A program made the position numbers and the translations under genes. From the NCBI RefSeq assembly GCF_014698035.1, contig NZ_JACJSF010000027.1, positions 1 to 64,000 of the forward strand: DNA of 64,000 nt. Direction: 5' to 3'. Below the pieces are notes generated by a model. The model was not told the origin of the DNA. It searched no databases and worked only from the letters and a program-made list of their open reading frames with translations. Positions within the stretch are counted from its first letter, which is position 1. Every line of letters starts with the position of its first letter. Source of the stretch: Desmonostoc muscorum FACHB-395 (lineage in GTDB: Bacteria; Cyanobacteriota; Cyanobacteriia; Cyanobacteriales; Nostocaceae). This document shows, one piece after another, positions 1 through 7,433 of the stretch.

Positions 1-137
1 GATTTTTTCAACTTCAAATGATTGTTAATAATCTGACTTGCTCAATTTTTCAAAACTTCAATATCCCTTATTTCTATTTTTCCTCTGCCTAGAGTGACAA
101 AAGAGGGTTAATGTCAGAAAGCAAAATTACTGATAGT

Positions 138-206
138 TTAGGAACACTCTAAAGCATAGATCCAAATACTAGTATCCAGGTATACTTGTGTTCCTTGAAT
201 AGCATC
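138..206 (-). pseudogene. Remnant of a PIN-domain (VapC-like) toxin
   Basis: Directly after the antitoxin-like gene, on the same strand, a 22-codon stretch reads DAIQGTQVYLDTSIWIYALE and then CS before a TAA. The VYLDTxIxIYALE pattern is the usual N-terminus of PIN toxins, with the first metal-binding Asp. PIN toxins are about 130 residues, and nothing recognisable follows the stop. The frame also lacks an in-frame ATG, although one lies one base off at the antitoxin stop. I read it as the decayed partner of the upstream antitoxin. The match is short, so confidence is moderate. Confidence 0.5.
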
Positions 207-439
207 TAGAATTCCCATGCATCTCGTTCTTGGCGAATAAACTTATCCACTTTTTCCGGTGTGGCAAAATTGCCTTTAACAGATCCGATAAAGCTAGTTA
301 GAGGTTTTTCAGAATGCTCTGGGGATGGTTCCATAAGTACTATTACCTCGACAGTTGCACCTGCTGGAAGTTCTGGAAAACGGATTTTTACTATACCGCC
401 AGGTTTGACTATCGCCTTTTGTCTGAGTCCATTAAGCAT
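206..439 (-). CDS. Antitoxin-like protein of a VapBC-type pair, toxin lost
   Basis: This 77-residue protein has a short beta-rich N-terminal part (VKPGGIVKIRFPELPAGATV) and a charged tail ending KFIRQERDAWEF. That build is common in cyanobacterial antitoxins encoded just ahead of a PIN toxin. By family analogy it would bind its own promoter through the N-terminal part and cap the toxin with the tail. Only a 22-codon toxin remnant follows, so it is probably an orphan whose present role, if any, is unknown. The antitoxin call is from pattern; no catalytic motif is expected. Confidence 0.6.
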   Translation of the reverse strand: MLNGLRQKAIVKPGGIVKIRFPELPAGATVEVIVLMEPSPEHSEKPLTSFIGSVKGNFATPEKVDKFIRQERDAWEF

Positions 440-509
440 GATAGTTTATCCTCGTTAGTGCCGGAATATCGCAGTGCTTTTTCTAGTTTAGCGCTGAGGT
501 GCGATCGCG

Positions 510-2006
510 TTACTTGCCATCGACGGCATTTTTCTGAGCGTAGTTAATATTTTTCTGATACTCTATGATTTTTTGTTGAGCGATTGCATAATTTGGGCTG
601 GAAGATGGCACAGTTTTCATAAGTGCGATCGCAGTTTCCCACTGACTTACAACTGTTTTCCACTCATCTGGAGATTTTGCTAATTGAGTTAATTTGGCAG
701 CACTGATTGCTTGATTAACAGCATCTCGGAATGTATTAGTTTGAGGTATGATTGCTGCTGAAAATGGAGTTAGCGAAGTAACTTGAGAAGCTATAGAAGT
801 TGTTGGTTTTTCTTCCATTTTTGAAATTGTTGCCAATAAATATATTCCGATCGCAACCAAGGGAATTAACATAATTATCAGCAGCTTTTTATTTAAATTT
901 TTAGGCGTTTGGTAATGATATTGAGATAGTGATTTTATGAGCAAATGCTGTTTTTTGCCTTTCTTTATTTGGGTTAGACCCATATCACCACGCAATCTGT
1001 CAATTTCTAAATCTGTGCGATCAACACTGTAGCTTTTAGGTCTAGTTTGCAAGCTTTGTAGTAGAACTTTCAGCTTAGGAATGAAGCGTTTTATTACCAA
1101 ATGTTCTAATTGATATAGATATGCGGCAGTAAAGATCCAAATCATGAACCAGCGTTGACTCAAAAAATCATTATTTTCAATACTGTAAAAAATTCCGTTT
1201 GTTGCGCGTCCTGTTAAATGTCCTGTACAACCATTGAAGTACTCCGGTATTTTATTGTAAAAGTTGCAACTAGAAAAAGCTAATTCTGAAAAGATAGCTA
1301 GGATTAGCATAAAAGATAATCCCATTACTAATGTGCTATAGAAACCTGCCCATAAGCTATTGAAAGTAGGCATCCATTTTGGTAATTTATTAGATGAGTT
1401 AGGCTTTTGCCAAATAAACCAGAAAATATGATAGACAAAGGCTAAGAAAGCTGTTGGTATTAATAAGCCGAATAAAATAGAAAATATTAATAATATAGGG
1501 CTGTTACCGATAACTGATATAAATACTCCAGCCAATCCAAAGACTATTAAACGTGTGCCAGGAAATGCTATGGGAACTAGAATAATTGCCCTGAGCCAAG
1601 AACTAGGATAAGGAAACCAAACTGGCCATATTTTAGAGAGAGTTTCATATTTTCCCTGTTTAGCTAGTTCGAAAATACTAGAATGTTTTTTAGTCTCATC
1701 ATTTACTGAATTCAAATTTAAATTATCTATCCAACTTACTGAGGTGTGTCCTTTCTTTTTCCCATATATTTTTACAGACTTAATAGGTGGAGCTTCCAAC
1801 TTAATTATTAGTTTATGAATGAAAGTAACTGATGATTCTTGCTCCGGTACTTGAAAAGATTCGAGGATTATCTGTAAGCAGCTATCTTTCAAGATTGCTT
1901 TGGCACTAACACCTTTTGGTTGCAAAAGGTAATTGATTACTGAAGCAATTGCTTGTGCATCTCCCTGTTTAGCAAGTTCTAAAAGATTCGGCTGCATCAT
2001 AACCAA
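510..2006 (-). CDS. Multi-domain membrane protein with cyanobacterial N-terminal domain
   Basis: A 498-residue protein of unknown function. Residues 1-100 form a domain (LLELAKQGDAQAIASVINYL, then a beta-rich part ending SVKIYGKKKGHTSVSW) that recurs in the next gene upstream, at 2202-2726. A second ELAKQG motif follows near residue 113. The middle carries about five hydrophobic segments (roughly 137-165, 170-198, 215-245, 285-303, 374-392). The C-terminal ~100 residues follow the last membrane segment and show an alpha-helical pattern (DEWKTVVSQWETAIALM, then IIEYQKNINYAQ) that I recognise as recurring at the ends of other cyanobacterial membrane proteins. I infer a membrane scaffold or sensor with soluble domains on both sides. 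No enzyme motif is visible. Confidence 0.65.
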   Translation of the reverse strand: MVMMQPNLLELAKQGDAQAIASVINYLLQPKGVSAKAILKDSCLQIILESFQVPEQESSVTFIHKLIIKLEAPPIKSVKIYGKKKGHTSVSWIDNLNLNSVNDETKKHSSIFELAKQGKYETLSKIWPVWFPYPSSWLRAIILVPIAFPGTRLIVFGLAGVFISVIGNSPILLIFSILFGLLIPTAFLAFVYHIFWFIWQKPNSSNKLPKWMPTFNSLWAGFYSTLVMGLSFMLILAIFSELAFSSCNFYNKIPEYFNGCTGHLTGRATNGIFYSIENNDFLSQRWFMIWIFTAAYLYQLEHLVIKRFIPKLKVLLQSLQTRPKSYSVDRTDLEIDRLRGDMGLTQIKKGKKQHLLIKSLSQYHYQTPKNLNKKLLIIMLIPLVAIGIYLLATISKMEEKPTTSIASQVTSLTPFSAAIIPQTNTFRDAVNQAISAAKLTQLAKSPDEWKTVVSQWETAIALMKTVPSSSPNYAIAQQKIIEYQKNINYAQKNAVDGK

Positions 2007-2201
2007 TAAATCTGAAAAACTGATAAATTATCGTCTATCTCAGGGTTCCCAATTTATACACAAAAGCAACATTTTTAGAAAGTTCCCAGCCCTACATATC
2101 AAACTTGCTTGAATTTATTATATTTTTTACAAAAACCCTAGCTTTAAACTTTTTCTCTGTACCTATGTATCTCTGGATTAGGAAATTTAAATATTTAAAT
2201 A

Positions 2202-2726
2202 CTAACGTTCCTTTGTAATTACAGAGCTACCATTACTAATACTTACTTTTTGAATAAAAACGTCAGTACAAGATGATAAAATATCAGAGCTTATTTTATT
2301 AGCAATAGATTCAAAATCTTGGTTTGTTAATCCCCGCACTGTATCGCCACTTAAGTTAATAAAAATAGTTAGAAATTGATGTTCACTAGAAGATTCTTCA
2401 TTATCTGCTGCTATTTCATCTTCTACTATGCCTAGATTAAACTCTTTAGTCCAAGCTGGAAACTTTTTACCCGTTTGTTGTCCGTAAATTTTCACGCTTT
2501 CAATAGATGCAGCCCCTAAACCAGTTAAACCTTTGCGGATGAATGTAACTAAAATTTGCTGATTTGGTACTTGGGCAGATTCTAGCGTTACCTCTAACCA
2601 AGCATCTTTAAAGGCAACTTTTGCAGTGATCCCTTTGGGGTGTAGGTGGCGGTTCATCAGAGATGCGATCGCATCTACATCTCCCTGTTTTGCAAGTTCC
2701 AGAATATTCGGCTGTGTCATAACCAC
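2202..2726 (-). CDS. Hypothetical protein, paralogue of the neighbouring N-terminal domain
   Basis: A 174-residue soluble protein. Its first ~100 residues align with those of the downstream 498-residue membrane protein: both begin MVM.QPN.LELAKQGD and both end the domain with SVKIYG followed by a Trp-containing strand. The last ~60 residues (HQFLTIFINLSGDTVRGL...) are unique here and include a short hydrophobic strand but no clear membrane helix. The two genes run in the same direction with 195 bp between them, so a tandem duplication followed by replacement of the C-terminal part is likely. Function unknown; the shared domain may be an adaptor. Confidence 0.6.
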   Translation of the reverse strand: MVMTQPNILELAKQGDVDAIASLMNRHLHPKGITAKVAFKDAWLEVTLESAQVPNQQILVTFIRKGLTGLGAASIESVKIYGQQTGKKFPAWTKEFNLGIVEDEIAADNEESSSEHQFLTIFINLSGDTVRGLTNQDFESIANKISSDILSSCTDVFIQKVSISNGSSVITKER

Positions 2727-2953
2727 TAAAAGAGAAAATCTAGGAAAATAAGCTTATATTCTTAGAATTCCCTCTTAACAGCCTTAAGTAACATTATGAT
2801 GCAAAATATCAACTAACTTAGGCTAAAATATTTAGTATAAAGATAGTCTTTCATAGACTTTTGTAAAAAATATATTTCCCTGGATTAACATCGGTTTTTG
2901 CCCTTGCCAAATTAACAGGATTAATATTAATCAATTAAATTCCCATTTTCAAT

Positions 2954-3619
2954 ATGAAGTTTTATCGAGATCATGCTTGGCCTTCAACGCTGGAAGAAGC
3001 CATAGTTATCCAAGAAAAGCTGCGAGATCAAGTAATTACTGAGGATCAACTAGAAGAACCGATCCAGTACGTTGCTGGAGTGGATATGGGTTTTGAAGCT
3101 GATGGAACTATTAGCCGTGCAGCTGTCGCAGTACTGAGTTTTCCTGATTTACAAGTAATTGAGACGAGCCTAGCACACCGTCCTACTACCTTTCCTTATG
3201 TTCCTGGATTCCTCTCATTTCGGGAAATTCCAGCTGTTCTCGATGCCTTGGAGAAAATTCAAACAACACCAGATATTATCCTGTGTGATGGTCAAGGAAT
3301 TGCTCATCCCCGCAGATTAGGTATAGCTAGCCATTTAGGGTTACTTATAGATATGCCAACAATTGGTGTAGCTAAGTCCAGGTTGGTAGGTAAGTATGAT
3401 GAATTGGCAGAAGCCAAAGGCAGCACGCAACCACTGATATATGAGGGTGAAACCGTTGGGGTTGTTTTGCGATCGCGCACCGGGGTAAAACCTTTGTATA
3501 TCTCCAGTGGCCATCGAATTAGTTTACCGACAGCGATTGACTATGTATTACGCTGTACGCCCAAATATCGACTGCCAGAAACTACACGTATTGCTGATAA
3601 ATTAGCGTCGGATAGATAA
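2954..3619 (+). CDS. nfi: Endonuclease V (deoxyinosine 3' endonuclease)
   Basis: This 221-residue protein has the normal length for endonuclease V, which nicks DNA one phosphodiester 3' of deoxyinosine and so starts repair of deaminated adenine. Visible motifs are YVAGVDMGF (first catalytic Asp), FPYVPGFLSFREIP (wedge region), DIILCDGQGIAHPRRLGIASHLG (catalytic Asp and His) and IGVAKSRLVG. The ATG at 2954 gives the usual N-terminal helix ending in LRDQV. It stands alone, upstream of two FHA genes on the same strand. Confidence 0.93.
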   Translation: MKFYRDHAWPSTLEEAIVIQEKLRDQVITEDQLEEPIQYVAGVDMGFEADGTISRAAVAVLSFPDLQVIETSLAHRPTTFPYVPGFLSFREIPAVLDALEKIQTTPDIILCDGQGIAHPRRLGIASHLGLLIDMPTIGVAKSRLVGKYDELAEAKGSTQPLIYEGETVGVVLRSRTGVKPLYISSGHRISLPTAIDYVLRCTPKYRLPETTRIADKLASDR

Positions 3620-3726
3620 AGCTTGTTGAAGTTTTTTCTAAATACTTGCTTCCACCGACTCAATCATGTTAGGAATCGCACAGAAAGAAGTTGAAGTAGC
3701 TAAATACGATTTACGAAGTTAGAACA

Positions 3727-4266
3727 ATGAACGCACTAACTTTACAGTGGCACGATGCAGGTCAAGATAAAACTCAGAACATTTACGAACAACAACCAAG
3801 TCAAAATCCTGGTACTGTCCGCATTGGTCGAGATCCCCTCCGGTGCGATATTATTTTGAGTCATCCTACTGTATCTGGTCTGCACGTTGAAATCTTTTTT
3901 CATCACCAGCAACAGCGCTTTTATATCAGAAATTTGCGATCGCAAAATCCCCCCCTTGTCGATGGACGGCAATTAGTCCAAGGTGAAATGCTGTTAACAG
4001 AGGGTACTACTATCTCTTTGGGACAAATAAAACTCAACGTTACTAAAGTTTCCACAGGCAGCATTCCAGCAACAATTTTAATGCCACCGCATCCCGGACA
4101 TCATCACCATTCACCAACACCTCCCGCGCCAGCGCTAGGAATTTATGGTTTAGAATGCCCCAAATGTCATAAAGTTTCCCCAGGAGAGAATCTGCAAATT
4201 GGCTGTAATTGGTGTGGGACATCTTTGGCTGCGGCTGTGAGTGTTTTAGTAGCACCGGGTAGTTAG
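3727..4266 (+). CDS. FHA-domain protein with C-terminal zinc ribbon
   Basis: A 179-residue cytoplasmic protein. Residues ~30-110 are an FHA phosphothreonine-binding domain: VRIGRDP (conserved Gly-Arg), SHPTVSGLHVEI (Ser-x-x-His) and a VDGRQL turn. A proline/histidine-rich linker with PGHHHHSP follows. The C-terminus holds CPKC and CNWC pairs 16 residues apart, a likely zinc ribbon. FHA domains read phosphorylation by Ser/Thr kinases, several of which are encoded in this window, but a specific partner cannot be inferred. The next gene also starts with an FHA domain, so the two probably act together. Confidence 0.8.
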   Translation: MNALTLQWHDAGQDKTQNIYEQQPSQNPGTVRIGRDPLRCDIILSHPTVSGLHVEIFFHHQQQRFYIRNLRSQNPPLVDGRQLVQGEMLLTEGTTISLGQIKLNVTKVSTGSIPATILMPPHPGHHHHSPTPPAPALGIYGLECPKCHKVSPGENLQIGCNWCGTSLAAAVSVLVAPGS

Positions 4267-4303
4267 GAACAAGGGAGACAAGGGAGAATTATTGAACAAG
4301 TCT

Positions 4304-4359
4304 AATGACCAATGACAAATGACCAATGACCAATGACAAATGACAAATGACAAATGACT
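4304..4359. repeat. Heptanucleotide tandem repeat (AATGACM)x8 over a start codon
   Basis: Eight contiguous copies of AATGAC followed by C, A or T. The same heptamer occurs in the other orientation at 17264-17291. Every unit contains an ATG. All upstream ATGs in the tract hit TGA after a few codons; only the ATG at 4347, in the seventh unit, opens the long downstream gene. No Shine-Dalgarno sequence is visible. Confidence 0.9.
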
Positions 4360-6305
4360 TACAAATTCAATTGAGTTGGGAAGAACCAGCGACAGGAGAA
4401 CGGCGAGAACCAAGGTTGAATATACCGATCGCTTTTGGTCGAGAATTCCCTCGCTTACCTGCCGAACTCAGAGGGATGCGCGTTTCTCGGATGCTGCTTA
4501 ACAGTAACGAGGTTTCTCGCTACCATGCCCTAATTGACTGGGAACAAAACCAGCTAGTAGCGATTGACCAAGGCAGCGTTAACGGTGTATATGTCAACGG
4601 TAAACCACAAACGCGCAGTGTTTTGACTAATGGTGATACATTGCAAATTGGTCCTTATGTAATCACAGTGAAATTTGGTGCTAGCGCCTCTGAACCAGAT
4701 ACCAGCCCACCTTCAACGATTCACTTCAACGCAAATACCAATCTTCCAGACCCCACATTACCTGTTGCCCAGCCGCTAACGCCCTTGGCAAGTAATTTCC
4801 CGCCACTAGCGTTTCAAGCGGAAAATGTCGCCGTGCAAGCGCTTCATGCTACAGGTCTATCAGTAGATGAATCTGATTATCTAGCGATCGGGGCGGGATT
4901 GGGTAGCTTTGTTTGGGCTGATTTACTGCGAATTAGTGGTGTGCGTCCTGACAAGATTGTAGCTTTGGGATTGGAAGCAGAGCCTTATGCTCGTTACAAG
5001 CGCCTTTGTTTGAATTCGCAAATTCCCTTATATGAAAGACTGCGTTCTAATTCTGACTCTTGCCCTGATAATATTTGGGGTTGGCCTAGTTATGCCTTGC
5101 GCGAGGCTTGGCGTGATTGCAGCAAGGGACAGATAAACTCAGCATTGAAGTATTTATGGCAAGTGTTTGCTGAACCAACATTTGCCGAAACTTATACACC
5201 CCGTGCGGGTAATGTCTTTGATTCCATAGACAGGGAAGCGAAGCGCATTGGTTGGAATCAAATTTATCGCTATGGGCGAGTTAGGGCAATTCGCAAAACT
5301 GATGATGGCAGATATTGCGTAGCCTATTCTCGCGCCCCAGGAAATTATGCTTTTTTAGTTACTCGTTATTTACATTTAGCTACTGGATATCCAGCAATTC
5401 AGTTTCTTCCCGATTTGCAAGCTTATAGAGAAAAATATCAAGATTTTAAATCTGTCGTCAATGCTTATGAAGCCCACGATCATGTTTATGAGCAACTAGA
5501 GCGACAAGGTGGTACGGTATTGATTCGGGGACGGGGAATTGTGGCTTCGCGGATTATTCAGCGCATTTATGAAGCCAGAAAGCGAAATCGGAATATTGCA
5601 GTTTTGCATTTAATGCGATCGCCTAAACCTCAAGGCAACAAATTTCAAAATACCCAACGCCTAGTCAAAAATCATTACGAATTTCAACCCTTTAACTGGC
5701 CTAAAGCCTGTTGGGGCGGCGAACTCCGGGCAATGTTAGAAAAAGCCACCCCCGATGAACGCAAGCGTTTACTAGCAGACTGGGGTGGAACAACCACCGC
5801 CGACCGCCAAGACTGGCAGCAAATTACTGCCCAAGGCATTAGCGAAGGCTGGTATCAAATTACCTTTGGTGAGGTGCTAGATGTAGAACGAGATGCCCAA
5901 AACCGGACTATTACCAGTATCCGAGAGCAAAGCTTTGGGGAAATAAAATTGCTAGCTGATTTTATTGTTGATGCGACTGGACTGGATGCGAAAGTAGATG
6001 CCAATCCTCTGATAGCAGATTTAGTAAAACATTACAATCTTCCAGTGAATCATCTGGGGCGATTGACTGTAGCGAACAATTTTGAACTAGTAGAAATGCG
6101 TAGTGGCAAAGGTCAAATGTATGCTGCTGGGGCTATTACTTTAGGTGGCCCTTATGCTGCCGTTGATAGTTTTTTGGGCTTGCAATATGCTGCATTAGTC
6201 GCCATTGATGGACTCGCCGCCACCCGTGCGCCTGGAGTCCATCGTTTGAATACTATAAATTCCTTTAGCCAGTGGTTGAAGTGGGTATTAAATCAGTCAC
6301 CTTAG
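4347..6305 (+). CDS. FHA domain fused to FAD-type oxidoreductase-like protein
   Basis: A 652-residue fusion. Residues ~10-110 are an FHA domain (FGREFPRLP, NEVSRYHALIDW, GSVNGVYVNG). After a proline/threonine-rich linker, residues ~170-640 resemble FAD/NAD-dependent monooxygenase or oxidoreductase folds: YLAIGAGLGSFVWADLL is a GxGxxS-type dinucleotide-binding start, GGTVLIRGRGIVASRI a second nucleotide-binding strand-turn, and LLADFIVDATGLDAKVD the strand seen near the C-terminal FAD contacts. Substrate unknown. The FHA domain suggests recruitment by phosphoproteins, perhaps kinase-controlled redox chemistry. The start is the ATG at 4347 inside a heptamer repeat. Expression is probably linked to the FHA gene 80 bp upstream. 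Confidence 0.75.
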   Translation: MTNDLQIQLSWEEPATGERREPRLNIPIAFGREFPRLPAELRGMRVSRMLLNSNEVSRYHALIDWEQNQLVAIDQGSVNGVYVNGKPQTRSVLTNGDTLQIGPYVITVKFGASASEPDTSPPSTIHFNANTNLPDPTLPVAQPLTPLASNFPPLAFQAENVAVQALHATGLSVDESDYLAIGAGLGSFVWADLLRISGVRPDKIVALGLEAEPYARYKRLCLNSQIPLYERLRSNSDSCPDNIWGWPSYALREAWRDCSKGQINSALKYLWQVFAEPTFAETYTPRAGNVFDSIDREAKRIGWNQIYRYGRVRAIRKTDDGRYCVAYSRAPGNYAFLVTRYLHLATGYPAIQFLPDLQAYREKYQDFKSVVNAYEAHDHVYEQLERQGGTVLIRGRGIVASRIIQRIYEARKRNRNIAVLHLMRSPKPQGNKFQNTQRLVKNHYEFQPFNWPKACWGGELRAMLEKATPDERKRLLADWGGTTTADRQDWQQITAQGISEGWYQITFGEVLDVERDAQNRTITSIREQSFGEIKLLADFIVDATGLDAKVDANPLIADLVKHYNLPVNHLGRLTVANNFELVEMRSGKGQMYAAGAITLGGPYAAVDSFLGLQYAALVAIDGLAATRAPGVHRLNTINSFSQWLKWVLNQSP

Positions 6306-6337
6306 TTTAATAATGCACTAGGCAGGAGAATTGAAGG

Positions 6338-6686
6338 AGGCAGGAGGCAGAAGGTTTTACCTCAGTTGGGGATTCAAACCCCTCCTGAAAAAGAGCCACC
6401 CTTCGGGTTCGCCAGTCCAACACCAGTCGCTCATGGGGGAAACCCCCTTGGCGCTAGCCTCTCCCTTTGGGAGAAGACCGCGCTGGCTCCTCTTTGTTGA
6501 AACAACAAGACCGGGCTGGCTCACCAAATTTTCAATTTGGAGTTCTTGTCTTAAACCCAAGACCCTATGGTCGCGGCAAGAGGCACCAGCGCTGTTTTCC
6601 TCCAGCAAGAGCTGCCCGACGCTCACGGACTCGCTCTAAGCGAAGCCATGCCGAAGGCTTTACGCTCCGCTATCTGCCTCCTGCCT
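6338..6686. repeat. ~350-bp non-coding element bounded by 14-bp inverted repeats
   Basis: The ends are AGGCAGGAGGCAGA (6338-6351) and its exact reverse complement (6673-6686). The interior is richer in G+C than the flanks and holds short palindromes of the kind dispersed in Nostoc genomes (for example around CTCCCTTTGGGAGAAG at 6459-6474). Short open frames inside have no protein-like composition. It may be a non-autonomous mobile element or stacked small repeats. The purine-rich ends also resemble simple-repeat tracts, so the transposon reading is uncertain. Confidence 0.55.
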
Positions 6687-7065
6687 TCCTTGATAAATTA
6701 TTTAACTGTTGAAAGTTTTGCTGCTTGAAAATTTTTGAGGGGAGATAAGAACGATCCGAAGAAGATTTTGAAAAAGTTAGAAGCTAAACTTTATTCTTAA
6801 TTCAATACCTTCGCCAATTTACGAGGGTGAGATGATGATAATTTAATCATTAACTCCCATTTCTTTGAGGGTTGGCAAAAACAATCAGTCCTAAAAATTC
6901 CTTTAAGGTTTCCCACAAGGTTTTTTTAACGTATTGACGGCAGGATAAGGTTTCAGATGACAAACCACATTTTTATCAAACCGCTTATATATGCTTAGTT
7001 TTGCCGTTTTTGCCAAAATTATATCTAGGCTCTTATTTTGGCAGAGGTATTGTTAATTAAGAAAT

Positions 7066-7158
7066 TATAGTAATTAGGCGATGTCTACAATCCTCTACGC
7101 CTAAGCATTTCGCCAAACATCAAAATTTTACAACCCGCTTGTGCGGGTTTTGTTTTTT
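7066..7158 (+). ncRNA. Candidate small RNA with own promoter and terminator
   Basis: A TATAGT box (7066-7071) precedes a 7-bp stem TTAGGCG/CGCCTAA (7074-7080 with 7098-7104) closing a 17-nt loop rich in UC (AUCCUCUAC). A ~27-nt A/U-rich single-stranded stretch follows, then a textbook terminator: AACCCGC, loop TTGT, GCGGGTT, then a U-rich run to 7158. No gene lies immediately upstream (the nearest ends at 6305), so the terminator probably belongs to a short transcript starting near 7077. The rest of 6687-7065 shows nothing I can name. A leader attenuator for chlH is an alternative. No known sRNA family is claimed. Confidence 0.5.
7132..7158 (+). terminator. Rho-independent terminator
   Basis: A perfect 7-bp GC-rich stem with a 4-nt loop is followed by TTGTTTTTT. 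It lies 275 bp upstream of the chlH start, with no protein gene directly before it. Confidence 0.85.
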
Positions 7159-7433
7159 AGCTGCAATAATATAGATAAATAGCTATTTAACTATAAAAAT
7201 ATATTACAAAAAGTTTACAAATTGGTGAGCAAGTACTTTTATGTAAAGTCAACAATTACAAAGAAATATTTCGTTTTTTATATCGATTTGTGTCATATAA
7301 GGGATAAAATGCCTACTGGGCAAGCGTTTTCTGATAAAAAACAGATATTGCCTAAAGATCACAAGTTACCTGTGGCTGATGATGCCGCTAGGAACTTCCT
7401 TCAGAGAACACGCATCAAAGGAGCCGAAGAAGC

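Noticed and set aside
6331..6712. Three short open frames in the repeat island
   Set aside because: They overlap each other and lie within palindromic repeats, with no domain or ribosome site.
7041..7078. NtcA-controlled promoter for the candidate sRNA
   Set aside because: GTA-N8-TAA near 7047 lacks the full GTA-N8-TAC consensus and sits too close to the -10 box.
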